Position numbers and translations under genes: made by a program. The notes under the pieces were generated by a model. It saw only the letters and a list, made by a program, of their open reading frames with translations, ran no database searches and had not been told where the DNA came from. Below are positions 13,326 to 24,190 of a DNA stretch of 64,000 bases, one piece after another; within the stretch, counting starts at the first letter, position 1; each line of letters opens with the position of its first letter. Source of the DNA: Biscogniauxia marginata (taxonomy: Eukaryota > Ascomycota > Sordariomycetes > Xylariales > Xylariaceae); the NCBI GenBank assembly GCA_022695795.1, contig MU404175.1, positions 1 to 64,000 of the forward strand, given 5' to 3'.

Positions 13326-14215
13326 ATGAAGGATAATACAATTAATATGCCTCTCGAGGAAGCACCTTTTCCTTTAACGGATGTGGATAAATGGGTCTTG
13401 TCCCTAACCGACGAGGAGTTCCAATATCACGACTGGGAAGATCGTAGGTAATTCTAGATTGAACCCCCCTTCGGACGCCATCTCATGTCTAGAACTGCCT
13501 GTAACCCCATTCGCACGCTCCATGCTTAAAAACTACTCTAACCTCTCAATACCTCCCGCCTCACCTGCTCGCTGGGATATGAATCACTGACGTTTATTGT
13601 TGTAGTGAAGAAGGTCATCGGTAAGACCTGTCGATGTTTGCTCTCATGTCCCGAGCTCGCCGTGCAACGTTGTTCATTTACTAATGACACGGGTCTCTAG
13701 CTGAGAATAATCTCTCGGTTCTAAAACGGAAACCCTCTGATTTGCGGCGATATATGAAATGGACAGCTGAGACCAAGGCACAATATGGATCCATGACAAA
13801 CTATCTCTTGATTCATCGATTGCCAAAAACCTGGGGTTCTCCGCCCTTCACGCCAGCTTCTACCATTCCATTTCATGACCCTTCTGATTATCGTGTCTTG
13901 ACCAACGACTGGCCATATGGACTGACAGCGGATATGACCCATATCGTGATTTGGTCAAGAACCATTATTGAGACGGACCCCGAAACTGGAGACATGACTC
14001 CTGAAAGCCGCCGGGTTGTGGCGGATTTCGTGAAGAAATTCTTCGTTGATAGGCTGGGACCAGAAGGGGACAGCAGGGTGCTGTGGTTCAAAAATTGGGT
14101 CGCATTGCAGAGCGTGAGGTCTCTAGAGCATATCCATATTATGGTGAAGGATGTTGGGCAGGATGTTCTCGATGACTGGACCAAAGAGTTGGACTGTCAC
14201 AGACTACGGAACTGA
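13326..14215 (+). CDS. DUF3605 protein, Ngi1-like (N-acetylglucosamine-induced protein 1)
   Basis: Three exons: 13326-13443, 13606-13620, 13701-14215, giving 215 residues. The middle exon is only 15 nt. Joining gives ...WEDLKKVIAENNLSVLKRK..., which matches how this family reads from memory. Both introns are GT-AG (GTAGGT and GTAAGA donors). The family is widespread in fungi, has no known biochemical activity, and is named after the Candida gene induced by N-acetylglucosamine. Conserved-looking blocks are FPLTDVDKWVLSLTDEEF, the GSPPFTPAS...FHDPSDYRVLTNDWPYG stretch, HIVIWSR and the C-terminal WFKNWVALQSVRSLEHIHIMV. A second in-frame ATG lies at codon 8 and could be the true start. Confidence 0.88.
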
Positions 14216-14308
14216 AGTAGCCCTTCACAAAGTGGAGCCTGTATTGGCACTCCAAAGGTTCTCCAGCCGTCCTTTGCTGTATTGCAAAACATTCAATAGA
14301 AACTTTGC

Positions 14309-14797
14309 CTAAGCTGCTCGCCTCTGCTTACGGTTCCCTGCTGCTGGGGCTGCACCACCCTGCTGCTGCTGCTGTTGCATAGCTGCCATTCCGCGAGCTG
14401 CAGAGAAAAGACCAAATCCTTTGTAGGCACCATAGGCGGGTACGACAGCCCATAGGAGCCAGGCCCAGTTGCCGAAGAATATGACGAGAACCACAGATGC
14501 CCAAGTGACCCATATGACATCAAACATGTAGTCAGTGAGCCCTGGAGCAGAAAGGTCTTCGCCAGCACTTTTCAGGGCCTTGGTGGTCGGGTCATATTTA
14601 GGTCGGCCTGACGATTCCAAGATGTATTCGCATATGAAGCTAGGCAATGAGAGAAGGACGTAAAGCAGGATGGAGCGCTTCCGGAATAGCAAGTGGGATA
14701 AAACAAAAAGCGTATTGACAATAAGCATGCCGATGTGGAGGTTTGCCAGAGCCGTTGCGTTGGCCTTTGCCTTGTCCTTGCGCGCTTTCTGTGCCAT
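14309..14797 (-). CDS. SND2: Snd2 / TMEM208, SRP-independent ER targeting protein
   Basis: Single exon, 162 residues. This is the TMEM208 family (yeast Snd2/Env10), an ER membrane protein that helps target proteins independently of SRP. A basic N-terminus (MAQKARKDKAKANATALANL) precedes hydrophobic stretches at about 20-36, 43-60 and 90-122. The ILLYVLLSLPSFICEYILE block and the WLLWAVVPAYGAYKGFGLF block are typical for the family. The tail has a Gln run (QQQQQQ) and ends in a basic NRKQRRAA. It converges with the DUF3605 gene: the two stop codons lie 93 nt apart. Confidence 0.93.
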   Translation of the reverse strand: MAQKARKDKAKANATALANLHIGMLIVNTLFVLSHLLFRKRSILLYVLLSLPSFICEYILESSGRPKYDPTTKALKSAGEDLSAPGLTDYMFDVIWVTWASVVLVIFFGNWAWLLWAVVPAYGAYKGFGLFSAARGMAAMQQQQQQGGAAPAAGNRKQRRAA

Positions 14798-15867
14798 GGT
14801 GGGTTCAATTGACAGTTGAAGAATAGGTAGGTTGAAGTCAGTCAGTGAGTTATGTGTATTCTTGCTACAAGTGGCTTCAAGTAGTGTCCCAGGTATCGGG
14901 GTTAGAAAGACAAAGGACTAAGTTTAGGTACTCATTAGGTGTCTGGAAGGTTGTGGCTAAGAGCCACGAATGCAAGTAATTGAATTGAGGCTGGGAATTT
15001 GAACCTACCTACTACCTCAAGGTTCCAGCTTTCCAGCCTCTCCAGCTGGTCGGCTGCCTATAGGTAGGAAAAGGTACCCTAAACTCAAAAAGGGGTGGCG
15101 TGGGTTGGCTGGCTCCTTTTAGCGCCTGCTGTTGCTCTGCCAGGTGGCCCAGGTCAAAATGTAGTGGCGCTTAGCCAATCAAGCCCCTGGACTCCTTCTC
15201 TCCACCACAACATCCCAAATTGTTCGCGAAGGGAAGACACTATTGCCCATCCCACCACAGACCACGACGTTGAAAAGTTCGTTGCCATTTTGATGGTATT
15301 GCCCGAGTGGCACCAGTTGCTACGGATCGGGAAACGGACAACCTTGCCGGAGACTACCGACACAGTCTTCCGCTTGTATTCACGTTAGCCAGCTGCTTTT
15401 GCAATGGGCCTACGATAAGATACCCAGGGTTTCTTCTAACTTTACCATTCACGTTCGATAGGATATCCAGACATGCTCGTCCAAGACAATCAAGACCTAG
15501 TCGATACATATTCCACTCTTCTTCACTTTATCGAACACCGCCGGCCCCTTACGAATAGCTGTTCAGACTTTTGACGTTCTCGATAAACCCACTATAATCA
15601 TAATTTGTCACCGACGTTGGCTTCTTGTTCCGTCCCTTTCCAACCGTCCAGTCCGGCTGGTGTTATCTTTGGCTTCGGTGTTGTTCTGCGACTACGTCAA
15701 GCCTAGCCCGAGGCCCAAACCGCATTCCCCGACTCTCTCTGAAAAGAAGCGCGCGAGCAGAGCTGCAGTGTTGGCTCTCCAGGCGACCCACATGGCCATT
15801 CGACAATAGTCTCGATCGTGAAATACTCATCCTTCCATTGTCCTTCTCACCTCACTTGCCATCCAGC
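14798..15867. other. Divergent promoter region between SND2 and CDC27
   Basis: About 1.07 kb between the two ATGs. The frame of Cdc27 stays open upstream to 15,625, but family comparison places the start at 15,868, so this part is probably 5' UTR. No clear regulatory motif was identified apart from repeated CCTACCTAC tracts near 15,005. Confidence 0.6.
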
Positions 15868-18398
15868 ATGGCACCTACGACCGCGGCCATCACAGGCCAG
15901 CTAAGACAGATAGTCTACTACCACCTCGACAACCTCTCCCACGACAGTGCTCTATTCTTCGCCGAAAGATTAGCCGCTCATGATCCCCGGTCTAGCGAAT
16001 CAGCATATCTCCTAGCAACCTGTCACTTCCGACTCGGTGACTACAGATCTGCGTACGAGATCAGCAAAGGTGCTGGATATCGCGGGACTCATCTCGGCTG
16101 CGCATATCTCTTTGCGCAAACATGTCTCATTATCGAACGATACAAGGACGGTATCACAGCTCTGGAGAAGTCCAAAAGCATATGGTCACATAAGAACAGC
16201 TTTGGGAAACACAGTGCTACAAGTCGAGCCCAGGGCCCGGACACCGCGAGTGTCTCTTGCTTGCTTGGGAAATTATACCGGGTCTACGAGGACAAAAATA
16301 AAGCGATACTCTATTTCGAGGATGCCTTGAAGACAAACCCCTTTATGTGGGACGCCTTCACCGCCCTGTGCGACATGGGAGCCAATGTCAGGGCATCCAA
16401 TACCTTCAAGCTGAGCGAGACCCTACTGGACGGCCTGAGTTATGATCAGCCAGGCGGGATACTGTTAGAACAGAAGGATAGCAGTGCGATAAATCCCATG
16501 GAGCCGGTACTCAAGAAGCCAGCCATTCGGACTGCAATATTCGACGCGGTGGACCCTTTCGATTCGCAACAACGGTCCACTGCAGCAAGCGAGATGCTCC
16601 TTGGTAACAACTTCCTCTCTATGGGTTCTGGAGAGAATGACTTCATGTCAAAGATTCATGCGGCTCGTTCTAAGATGGCAGCTACCGCTGATCCTGGCCC
16701 CGATACGTTAGAAACACCAACCTCGACAAATATTGACACAAGTATTCCCCGGCTAGGTTTCCCACAAGAACCCCCGCAGGCTCCAAACAGGAAGACGAGA
16801 AACGCGCAGCCTGTCGAATCTGGTCTGACGGAAGCACCCCCTAAGATGGGCTATCGACTTGGCACAAAAAGAACGTTGAAAACGCAGGAGAAGTCTCAGG
16901 AGGACTTGCCAGAATCTAATTCGACACTCATTCGGCCTTCTGCACCAGTTGTATCAGGTATTGAAAGGAAAAGAACTGTCTCTGGTCACCCTGTTCAACC
17001 ACGACAGCAACCAGAAGAGCCAGGAGCCCCGCAGAGAAGGAGTGCAAGGATAAATATGTTTAGAGGTGCCAATGCGAAGAACCACTCGGGTGCATCGACT
17101 GTTGGAGCTGCAGCAACTCGAGAGCTAAAGAAGGCTAGACCCCCGATATCCCGGATCATGCGACCCAACTCAAGCGGTGCAAGTGTCGGCAGGGTTGTAA
17201 GTGGAAACCGGAAACCCTTGGAGGAGAACGGCATGGATGTGGATCAAGCCGAGGCGCCGCGAGTCAAGGAGAACCCCCCTCAACCCCCAATAGCCAAGCC
17301 TGTCGAACCAGATTCTGTCAAGGTTGAAGAAGCACTCAAGTTCCTCCTAGAGTTATTGAAGAAATTCGGCTCGGGGTATTTGGCGCTGTCCCGGTATCAG
17401 GCTGTTGACGCCTTAGCCGCCTACACCTCACTGCCTCGTACGCACCAAGAGACACCGTGGGTATTATCGCAACTCGGACGCGCATATTATGAACAGGCAA
17501 ATTATAAAGAGGCCGAAACGTATTACAGGCGGCTGCGCATCCTAGCTCCGACACGCCTGGAAGACATGGAAGTCTACTCTACTATCTTATGGTTCCTCAA
17601 GAGAGAAACCGACTTATCCTTCCTTGCTCACGAGTTGGTAGACTCGTCGTGGCATTCTCCTCAGGCGTGGTGCGCGCTCGGCAATGCCTGGTCACTTACC
17701 CGAGACCACGAGCAAGCACTACGATGTTTCAAGCGGGCAACCCAGCTAAACCCTAAGTTCGCCTATGCATTCACCTTACAAGGTCACGAACACGTCGCGA
17801 ATGAAGAATACGAGAAGGCACTTACGGCGTATCGCCAGGCGATTTCAGCAGACCGGCGTCATTATAATGCGTACTACGGCATCGGCCGAGTCTATGAAAA
17901 GCTCGGCAGCTATGACAAGGCTTATACCCACTTCCACTCGGCATCCGTCATCAACCCTACCAACGCCGTTTTAATCTGCTGCATTGGCAATGTCTTGGAA
18001 AAGCAGCGACAGATCGTTCAGGCACTACAATATTTCAGCAAAGCGACCGAGCTCGCCCCGCATGCAGCGCAAACGCGATACAAGAAGGCTAGGGCACTAC
18101 TAGCACTCAACCAGCTCGAAGCAGCCCAGAAGGAACTTGAGATCCTGAAGAATCTCGCCCCTGACGAGGCAACGGTACACTTCCTTCTAGGAAAGCTGTA
18201 TAAGACCTTGAATGACAAAGGCTCCGCTGTTCGGCACTTCACGATTGCACTTAACTTGGATCCCAAGGTTTGTCTGAAGTCTCTCTCGTCCGTGTACTAT
18301 TCGTACTAACAACTATAAACCAGGCGAGCCAGCAAATCAAAGAGGCTATTGAAAGCCTCGAAGATGACGATAGCTTTGACGATTCAATGATGGCATGA
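15868..18398 (+). CDS. CDC27: Cdc27 / APC3 / BimA, TPR subunit of the anaphase-promoting complex
   Basis: Two exons: 15868-18267 and 18324-18398; 824 residues. The 56-nt intron has a GTTTGT donor, TACTAAC branch point and CAG acceptor. Exon 2 supplies the acidic C-terminus ending FDDSMMA. APC3 is a scaffold subunit of the APC/C ubiquitin ligase; it dimerises through N-terminal TPRs and binds the IR tails of Cdc20/Cdh1. The N-terminus (QLRQIVYYHLDNLSHDSALF, then AYLLATCHFRLGDYRSAYEI) holds the first TPRs. A low-complexity linker lies at about 230-480. A long C-terminal TPR array follows from about 485, including HSPQAWCALGNAWSLTRDHE, FAYAFTLQGHEHVANEEYEK, YNAYYGIGRVYEKLGSYDKA and the last repeat ATVHFLLGKLYKTLNDKGSA. 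Without the last exon the C-terminus would be a nonsense tail, which supports the intron. Confidence 0.96.
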
Positions 18399-19609
18399 CA
18401 TTAGACATGATAGAAAGAACTGTGTTTGCGCTTCAGTAAGAAATGGATTGCATTGTCATGACTACAGCAACGCGAGCGGCTTAGGCCGGAAGGGGCCAAG
18501 GCCTCACATAACTCACGTTGAGCATGTAGGTGGTATTTGATTACGGGGTGTGGGATATTACAATATCGGCTTGCTTGTTGTCAAGCATTGCCCAACTTGT
18601 CACAGCATTGGCATTGGCGTTCAGGGATACCATGAGGACTTATTGGCTTTTGCCCAATTATCAGGAAATCGGTGTTTTGTGTATAGGTAGCAAGCAGGGT
18701 ATTGCATCGTGGAAAAGTGTACAGTATAAGCTCATCGATGGGCCATCTGTGGCCTGGTTGAGCAATTAGGAACGCGCTGCATAATACGAGATAACTGAGG
18801 ACACAACAACTATTCTATCATACCTACACATCGTGGCTTTTAAGTGTCTGTCGTCTTGAGGCTAGGGATAAGGGATATAGCGAGTGACCTATTAATAGTG
18901 TGGGAGTAAGACATGCATGTAATTCCTTCGTAGAAACGACGTTTCTCAGAGTTAAATTTCTTAATTCAATAGAAGTTCAGCTTCAGTTTGGTATAGGTAT
19001 CATATACACCCAGGATGTATCCTTGATTCTCGGTACAATAGAAAACATAAGCTGCAGTCACGTTAGGTACATTATATTGTGTGAAAGGCGTAGTAAATTA
19101 TTTATTGTTTATTACAAGTATGGAAGAACCGCCCGATCGGGGGTCCAGCCGTTAGTTGGTGCACAGACCATTAAATCGGGGACGGCGGCCCCCCTTTGCC
19201 CCCCCTTGTTGCCCCTCCGGTCTAAAATCAAATCAACCCCCCAAGTGCAGGCCGAAAATCAGCGCGTTTTAGCAGCTGCGATCAATGCTCCAAATCAGCC
19301 CCGAATCTGAATAGAAAAAATCAGCAATGTGTTCGAATTTTTGATTGGCCCAGACCCTCCGGGTTATTATTCTTAGGCAACTAGTCGCAATCAGTCACGT
19401 CTCCCCCCCAATGCCATAAAAGCCACACCCCCCATAACCCATCCCCTCCTCTCTTCCTTTTCTTCTCTTCTGACCAATACATCAACATCCGCATACCTTC
19501 ACCTTCACCCGTGCATACACCTACACCATTCGACATCAACGTCATCCATCGGATTTCATCATTTCCCATCACCAAAACACATCTACATCACCCCTCAACC
19601 TCATTCAAG
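18399..19609. other. CDC27 3' flank and histone H4 promoter
   Basis: No gene recognised. The right half should be the histone H4 promoter and 5' UTR. It holds a C-rich tract near 19,190-19,215, a CCAAT box in reverse orientation and a pyrimidine/CA-rich leader at about 19,400-19,605. A frame at 18,900-19,310 has no recognisable features. Confidence 0.6.
19344..19348 (-). promoter_or_regulatory. CCAAT box (reverse) upstream of histone H4
   Basis: ATTGG on the + strand, within TTTTTGATTGGCCC, about 265 bp before the H4 ATG. CCAAT/HAP sites are common in fungal promoters; use here is inferred from position only. Confidence 0.35.
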
Positions 19610-20172
<563 letters not shown>

Positions 20173-20774
20173 GCACCTTGTTGTTCGGGTCTGGTCTGGA
20201 TTTCTTTCTCGTACAGCAACACTACGGTCTGGCATGATACACATTGCGGTTACACTGGCGTTGGTGGTAAATTAGGCTCGCGTCTTTGATATTTGGTTCT
20301 CGTCATGCGGGCGAATTGAGTGAAGGGGCGTCCTAAGAGGGAAGAGAAGCCTCATGCGTATGAAGACGTATTTTAGTGCTGCTGCACTATGAATATAGAT
20401 GCAATGCATTACGCCTTGCGATGAACAAACCTATGCTCTCGCTCCTTGTGATGTATATGCTGTGATAAGACCATTGTGACGCGTTACACTTATTCGATGT
20501 TGACTACAGATTGTCAAGGCAAATATGGGTATTTGAATTGAGTAGATCCTCCCTAGCCTTGTTGTCTAGAATGCGAACTCCAAAAACGCCATAATCATTC
20601 CCAATGCGCGTCTTGGCTGTAGTCGTAGCCATTCTTCCCCAGCCTTGCCTCAATACTAGGCGTACAACTCTAAACCCCTCCTTCGGCGTATCTCATCACT
20701 TCTCCCTTTTCCTTAAATTCCCTCCCGCTCTTGTTTTTTTTGGTATCCACGTTCGCTCGTCTGGGTATATTTGT
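20173..20774. other. Convergent 3' region between histone H4 and TRS20
   Basis: Two genes end toward each other here, so it should hold both 3' UTRs. I see no gene and no histone stem-loop, as expected for fungal polyadenylated histone mRNA. Confidence 0.6.
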
Positions 20775-21542
20775 TTACAGGTACTTCCTCCCGGCGGCGG
20801 CGACACGCTGGCGGAAGACAGGACTGCGGACCTCCATGTTGGCGCGGTAGAAGGGGCTCATGAGGGTCTTGACCCAGCTCTCGTAGACCTCGAGCATGAA
20901 GGATCGCACGGCCTCCTCGGTCTGCGGGCTCGTCGGGTTCGCGCCGATCGAAGTAGACGAGCGGCTCGACGACGACGGTGTCGTCGCCACGGCCCCCAGG
21001 GAGGCGGACCCGGCGGTAGTGGTTGTGCCGCCGCCGCCGCCGCCGCCGCCAGCGGTGCCGGGGGTGTTGGACGGCTGGTGCAGGAGGAGGAACTTGACGT
21101 TGCCGCCGGTCAGGAAGCACGACACGTAGTTGTTGAAGAACTTGTCGACGCACTTGAGATACCTAAGAGAGGGAGAGAGAGATAAATCACCCGTGTTAAA
21201 AGAGAACAAGAAGAAGAAGAAGAAGAAGAAGAAGAAGAAGAAGAAGAAGAAGAAGAAGAAGAAGAAGAAGAAGAAGAAGAAGAAGAAGAAGAAGAAATGT
21301 ATGTATGTATGTATGTATGTATGGGGTTATGTATGAAGATATGGTTATGATACATACATCTGCCCGTTCCCCCACTGCACCTCCTCGATGATGTCCAGGC
21401 TGCTGTGCACGATGAACTGGTTCATGTGCCGCGCCTGCTCCGCGAACCGCGCCTGTCCGTCCCCGCCCTGCTTCGACGTGCCGAACTCGTACTCGAATAG
21501 CGGATTGTCCTGCGTGCCGACGATGGCGAAGTAGTACGACAT
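20775..21542 (-). CDS. TRS20: TRAPP complex subunit Trs20 / sedlin (TRAPPC2)
   Basis: Two exons: 21542-21358 and 21162-20775; 190 residues. The intron (195 nt) has GTATGT and a pyrimidine-rich CTCTCTTAG acceptor, and contains a long triplet repeat. Joining gives NGQMYLKCVDKFFNNYVSCF. Sedlin is a longin-fold core subunit of TRAPP, the tethering and Rab-GEF complex of ER-Golgi traffic and autophagy. Seen: MSYYFAIVGTQDNPLFEYEF at the N-terminus, QFIVHSSLDIIEEVQW, NVKFLLLHQP and the C-terminal block AVRSFMLEVYESWVKTLMSPF...ITSPVF-like end (here MEVRSPVFRQRV). Sedlins are usually about 140 residues. The extra length is a Gly/Thr/Ser-rich insert of about 50 residues, with eight Gly in a row, before the last helices. 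The insert is very GC-rich. Confidence 0.95.
21208..21296. repeat. (AAG)n triplet repeat, about 30 copies, inside the TRS20 intron
   Basis: Eighty-nine bases of perfect AAG on the + strand, hence CTT/TTC on the coding strand of the TRS20 gene. It lies about 45 nt upstream of the 3' splice site, so it extends the polypyrimidine tract. Frames crossing it encode poly-Lys or poly-Ser and are not genes. Confidence 0.97.
21297..21323. repeat. (ATGT)n tetranucleotide repeat in the TRS20 intron
   Basis: About six and a half copies of ATGT directly follow the AAG array, so the intron carries two abutting microsatellites. Confidence 0.9.
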
Positions 21543-22014
21543 TATAATCCTCTCTTCCTTCTCTCTCTCTCTCTATCTCTCCCTCTGTTATATCTCTTTT
21601 CCCTTTCGAGAAGCGGGATGGCAACACCTGGAAGGTGTCGTGAAGTTCGGAGGGGCGGGTTGGGCTATCTGTCTATCATCGGTGTGGAAAGTCTGTGGTC
21701 TTGGTAGTCGCGAAATCTGGATCAAGCTTCGATGCCTGTGATGGACAATGCGATTTAAGGTATGCGGTCTGGTTAAGCTGCCACCCGTTTAGGTACCTGT
21801 ACTAAGGCTGGTGTACCTTACATACATAGAGCAGGCGGGAACAGAGGTACATGTACCTACCTAGGTACTACCCGGTAGCTGATGGTGGCGTTTCCGGTCC
21901 GGTGTGGCTTGTGCGCAAGCAATTCCGTCACCCGAAACTTTTCCAGGTTAGACTTCGTGATTGAATCGCCACGCCTTCGCTCTTTGGACATTAGCAGAAC
22001 ATCCCGCATACACA
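21543..22014. other. Divergent promoter between TRS20 and mL60
   Basis: About 470 bp shared by two genes transcribed outward. CT-repeat DNA lies next to the TRS20 start (21,560-21,600). GTACCTACCTAGGTACTACC sits at about 21,850. No other element is clear. Confidence 0.6.
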
Positions 22015-22582
22015 ATGTTCGGCGCATTCAGGCCCACGAATTCCCTCTCGAGCGGTCTCCTATGGTGCGTTGTTTCAACCTCAATTCCTCCCCAAACACA
22101 GCTCCTGGAGCCTGCAGTCCAACAAATGCGCCTAATCAATCTCCAGCTCCACCCCAGTATAGAACTATCCCGCTAACTCCCATATCCTCCGTATACAGGA
22201 AGATACCGTGGCGACTATCTCGGTTCCAGAAGGCCCGACAGCGGCGAAGATTACGAGCAGTCGACTCCGTCGTGGAGACCCTGGACAAGGCGCTGGCGAA
22301 GAAGGGCGAGACACTGAAGGCGCTCGAGGTGTGGAAGGAGACGATGCCCACCGAAGCCGAGATGCTGCCCAAGGACAAGTACACCATGTTCGACCCGAAG
22401 GAGAAGCGATATAGGAAGGGAGTTCATAGTACGTTTTATTTCGCCTCGACGCTAATGTCTGAACTGGGGCTAGTTGAAGAGAGTAATCGTCATGAGTTAA
22501 CCTGAAGGGGTGCTAACTTCGATGGATAGAGCTGCCGAAGTGGACGCGAGTCTCGCAGAGGGTCAACCCGCCCGGATATTAA
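22015..22582 (+). CDS. MRPL31: Mitochondrial large ribosomal subunit protein mL60 (MrpL31)
   Basis: Three exons: 22015-22064, 22199-22428, 22530-22582; 110 residues. All introns are GT-AG and frames match. Joining gives MFGAFRPTNSLSSGLLWKIP at the start and KGVHKLPKWTRVSQRVNPPGY at the end. The protein is a small basic subunit of the fungal mitochondrial large ribosomal subunit. The WRLSRFQKARQRRRLRAVDSVV block and the acidic PTEAEMLPKDKYTMFDPKEK block are typical for the family. An open frame starting further upstream at 21,882 is not used, because the family N-terminus starts at 22015. Confidence 0.93.
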
Positions 22583-22904
22583 GATGACAGGGGAACATTG
22601 TCACGAGGCTTTGGCATTAGATGGATACGTTGAGGTGTCACGAGAACTAGCGTAACGATATTGGATCCTGTTGTATACCATCGTACTTCGACAGGATAAA
22701 TAAAAGAGGAAAGACCCCTCTTGTGTATTGCACGATGCAAAACAGTAACCGGCACTTCCAAGACGGATGAAAACAAGAAACCTAGTCCAGCGCCTTGGTA
22801 AAATTTTCAACCGTCCATGTCCTAAAGGCATAATCAAATTCTAATTCCAGTTCTGCGCATATGTAAATTGCGAGAGTGACTGCTTGGTCACCTAGCCTCC
22901 TCAT
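22583..22904. other. Convergent 3' region between mL60 and CBP20
   Basis: About 320 bp of 3' flank for two convergent genes; no gene seen. Confidence 0.6.
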
Positions 22905-23629
22905 TTATCTGAGACGACCATAGTCGTCTTCGTAGCGTTGATCTCTCTCTCGGTGTCTCTCGACCTCGCGCATTCTATCCTGTTGAATAGCCCTACCCAG
23001 GCCACCTCGTCCCTCATCGAAGTCATCGCGGTACTCGTCGCGCACCTGACCTCCGGATTTGCCCCGGCCATACTGTCGACCCTCCTCGAAGCCCGGATCC
23101 AAGTCAGTGCGGATTATACGCTCGTCCAGCTTGGTGCCGCCGATGTACTTCAGACAGTCGAGGGCATCCTGGTGAGTATAGTACTCCACGAAGCAGAAGC
23201 CGCAAGGGGTCTTTTGGAACCGGTCCAGTCCCATGACTAGGCGCTTGATCTCACCGCATTTTGAGAAGAGCTCATAGACCTGTTCCTCCGTAGTGTAGAA
23301 AGATCTACAGGGTTTCATATTAACACAGTAAACTTTAATATGAAATGAGACCACACTCACAGGTTACCGACATAGAGAGTGGTAGCGTTCTTCAGAGGGT
23401 CCTCGGGTGGCTCCTCGGGTTGGGCATTCGCCATCTCGGTGTCGCCATCTTTGCCATCGCGGCCGTGGTCTGTCCGTCTCCTTTTGTTCTGCTTAGATTA
23501 AAAAAAAGGTTAGTTCAGTCTGGACGCGCTGTACAACGCGCTCTAGGCGAATGAGAGTCTCACCCGGCCTTGATAGTAAGCACTGGGACGATCCAACCTA
23601 TCGACGGTACATCGTGGCTCGGTTCGCAT
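22905..23629 (-). CDS. CBC2: Nuclear cap-binding protein subunit 2 (CBP20)
   Basis: Three exons: 23629-23564, 23488-23361, 23304-22905; 197 residues. The introns are GT-AG and phase-consistent. CBP20 binds the m7G cap with CBP80 and acts in splicing, export and decay of capped RNA. One RRM is visible: RNP2 is TLYVGNLSF (about 59-67) and RNP1 is [10 protein letters not shown]. Intron 2 falls inside RNP2. The [20 protein letters not shown] and [29 protein letters not shown] tail is characteristic of CBP20, whose C-terminal Arg/Gly segment closes over the cap. The start exon reads [20 protein letters not shown], in line with the YY of family members that stacks on the cap. Confidence 0.96.
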
Positions 23630-24190
23630 CTTGAATTACGACGACAACAGAGTGTGTAAGGAGGCTAAGTCGTCCAGAGGTGCTGTTTTACGTAACTAAA
23701 TATTCATTCAACGTGATGGATGTACAGGGCTGAGAACTGAGGAAAGAGTAGAGAAAAGGTAGGGAATAAGAAATGCTGAATGAAGCTTGGATCCACTTTT
23801 TCATGTGGCTGCTAATGCAAAGCTAGGTCCAAAAGCTTCCCTGTCAAGTCTGTCCAACAATGCTGCAGTGCTAGTAACGCGCCTGCGAGACAGATCACGC
23901 TAAAAGCTAGGACCTCCGGCTCCCTTTTTTTTCTTCCTTACTTCTTTTCCGACGCCGAGCTTCCTCAAGCAATGCGCCTCCGCCAACAAAGGCCCTATTT
24001 TGGCAGGGCAACAAGTAATCGAGATCTTCTTCTATTACAACTGTAAACCCAACACAGCCCGAGCCTTACAGAGCTGCATATAAGCAGGACAATCAACAAA
24101 TAGTATATTTGTTTTCTAACCAGGCAGAAATGCAAATCTAGTAAATCGGCTCTTTGATGCAACATCACCCAAATCCGTCTACCATCCAAA
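23630..24190. other. Divergent promoter between CBP20 and NUP82
   Basis: About 560 bp between two outward-facing start codons. No gene and no clear motif; CT-rich DNA with a T run near 23,920-23,950. Confidence 0.6.

Noticed and set aside
15625..15867. 81-residue N-terminal extension of Cdc27
   Set aside because: The frame is open, but the extension is not family-like; the expected Cdc27 N-terminus begins at the ATG at 15,868.
18900..19310. 136-residue + strand frame before histone H4
   Set aside because: Composition is not protein-like and it runs into the H4 promoter.
21130..21627. Poly-Lys and poly-Ser frames across the AAG repeat
   Set aside because: They are translations of the triplet array inside the TRS20 intron.
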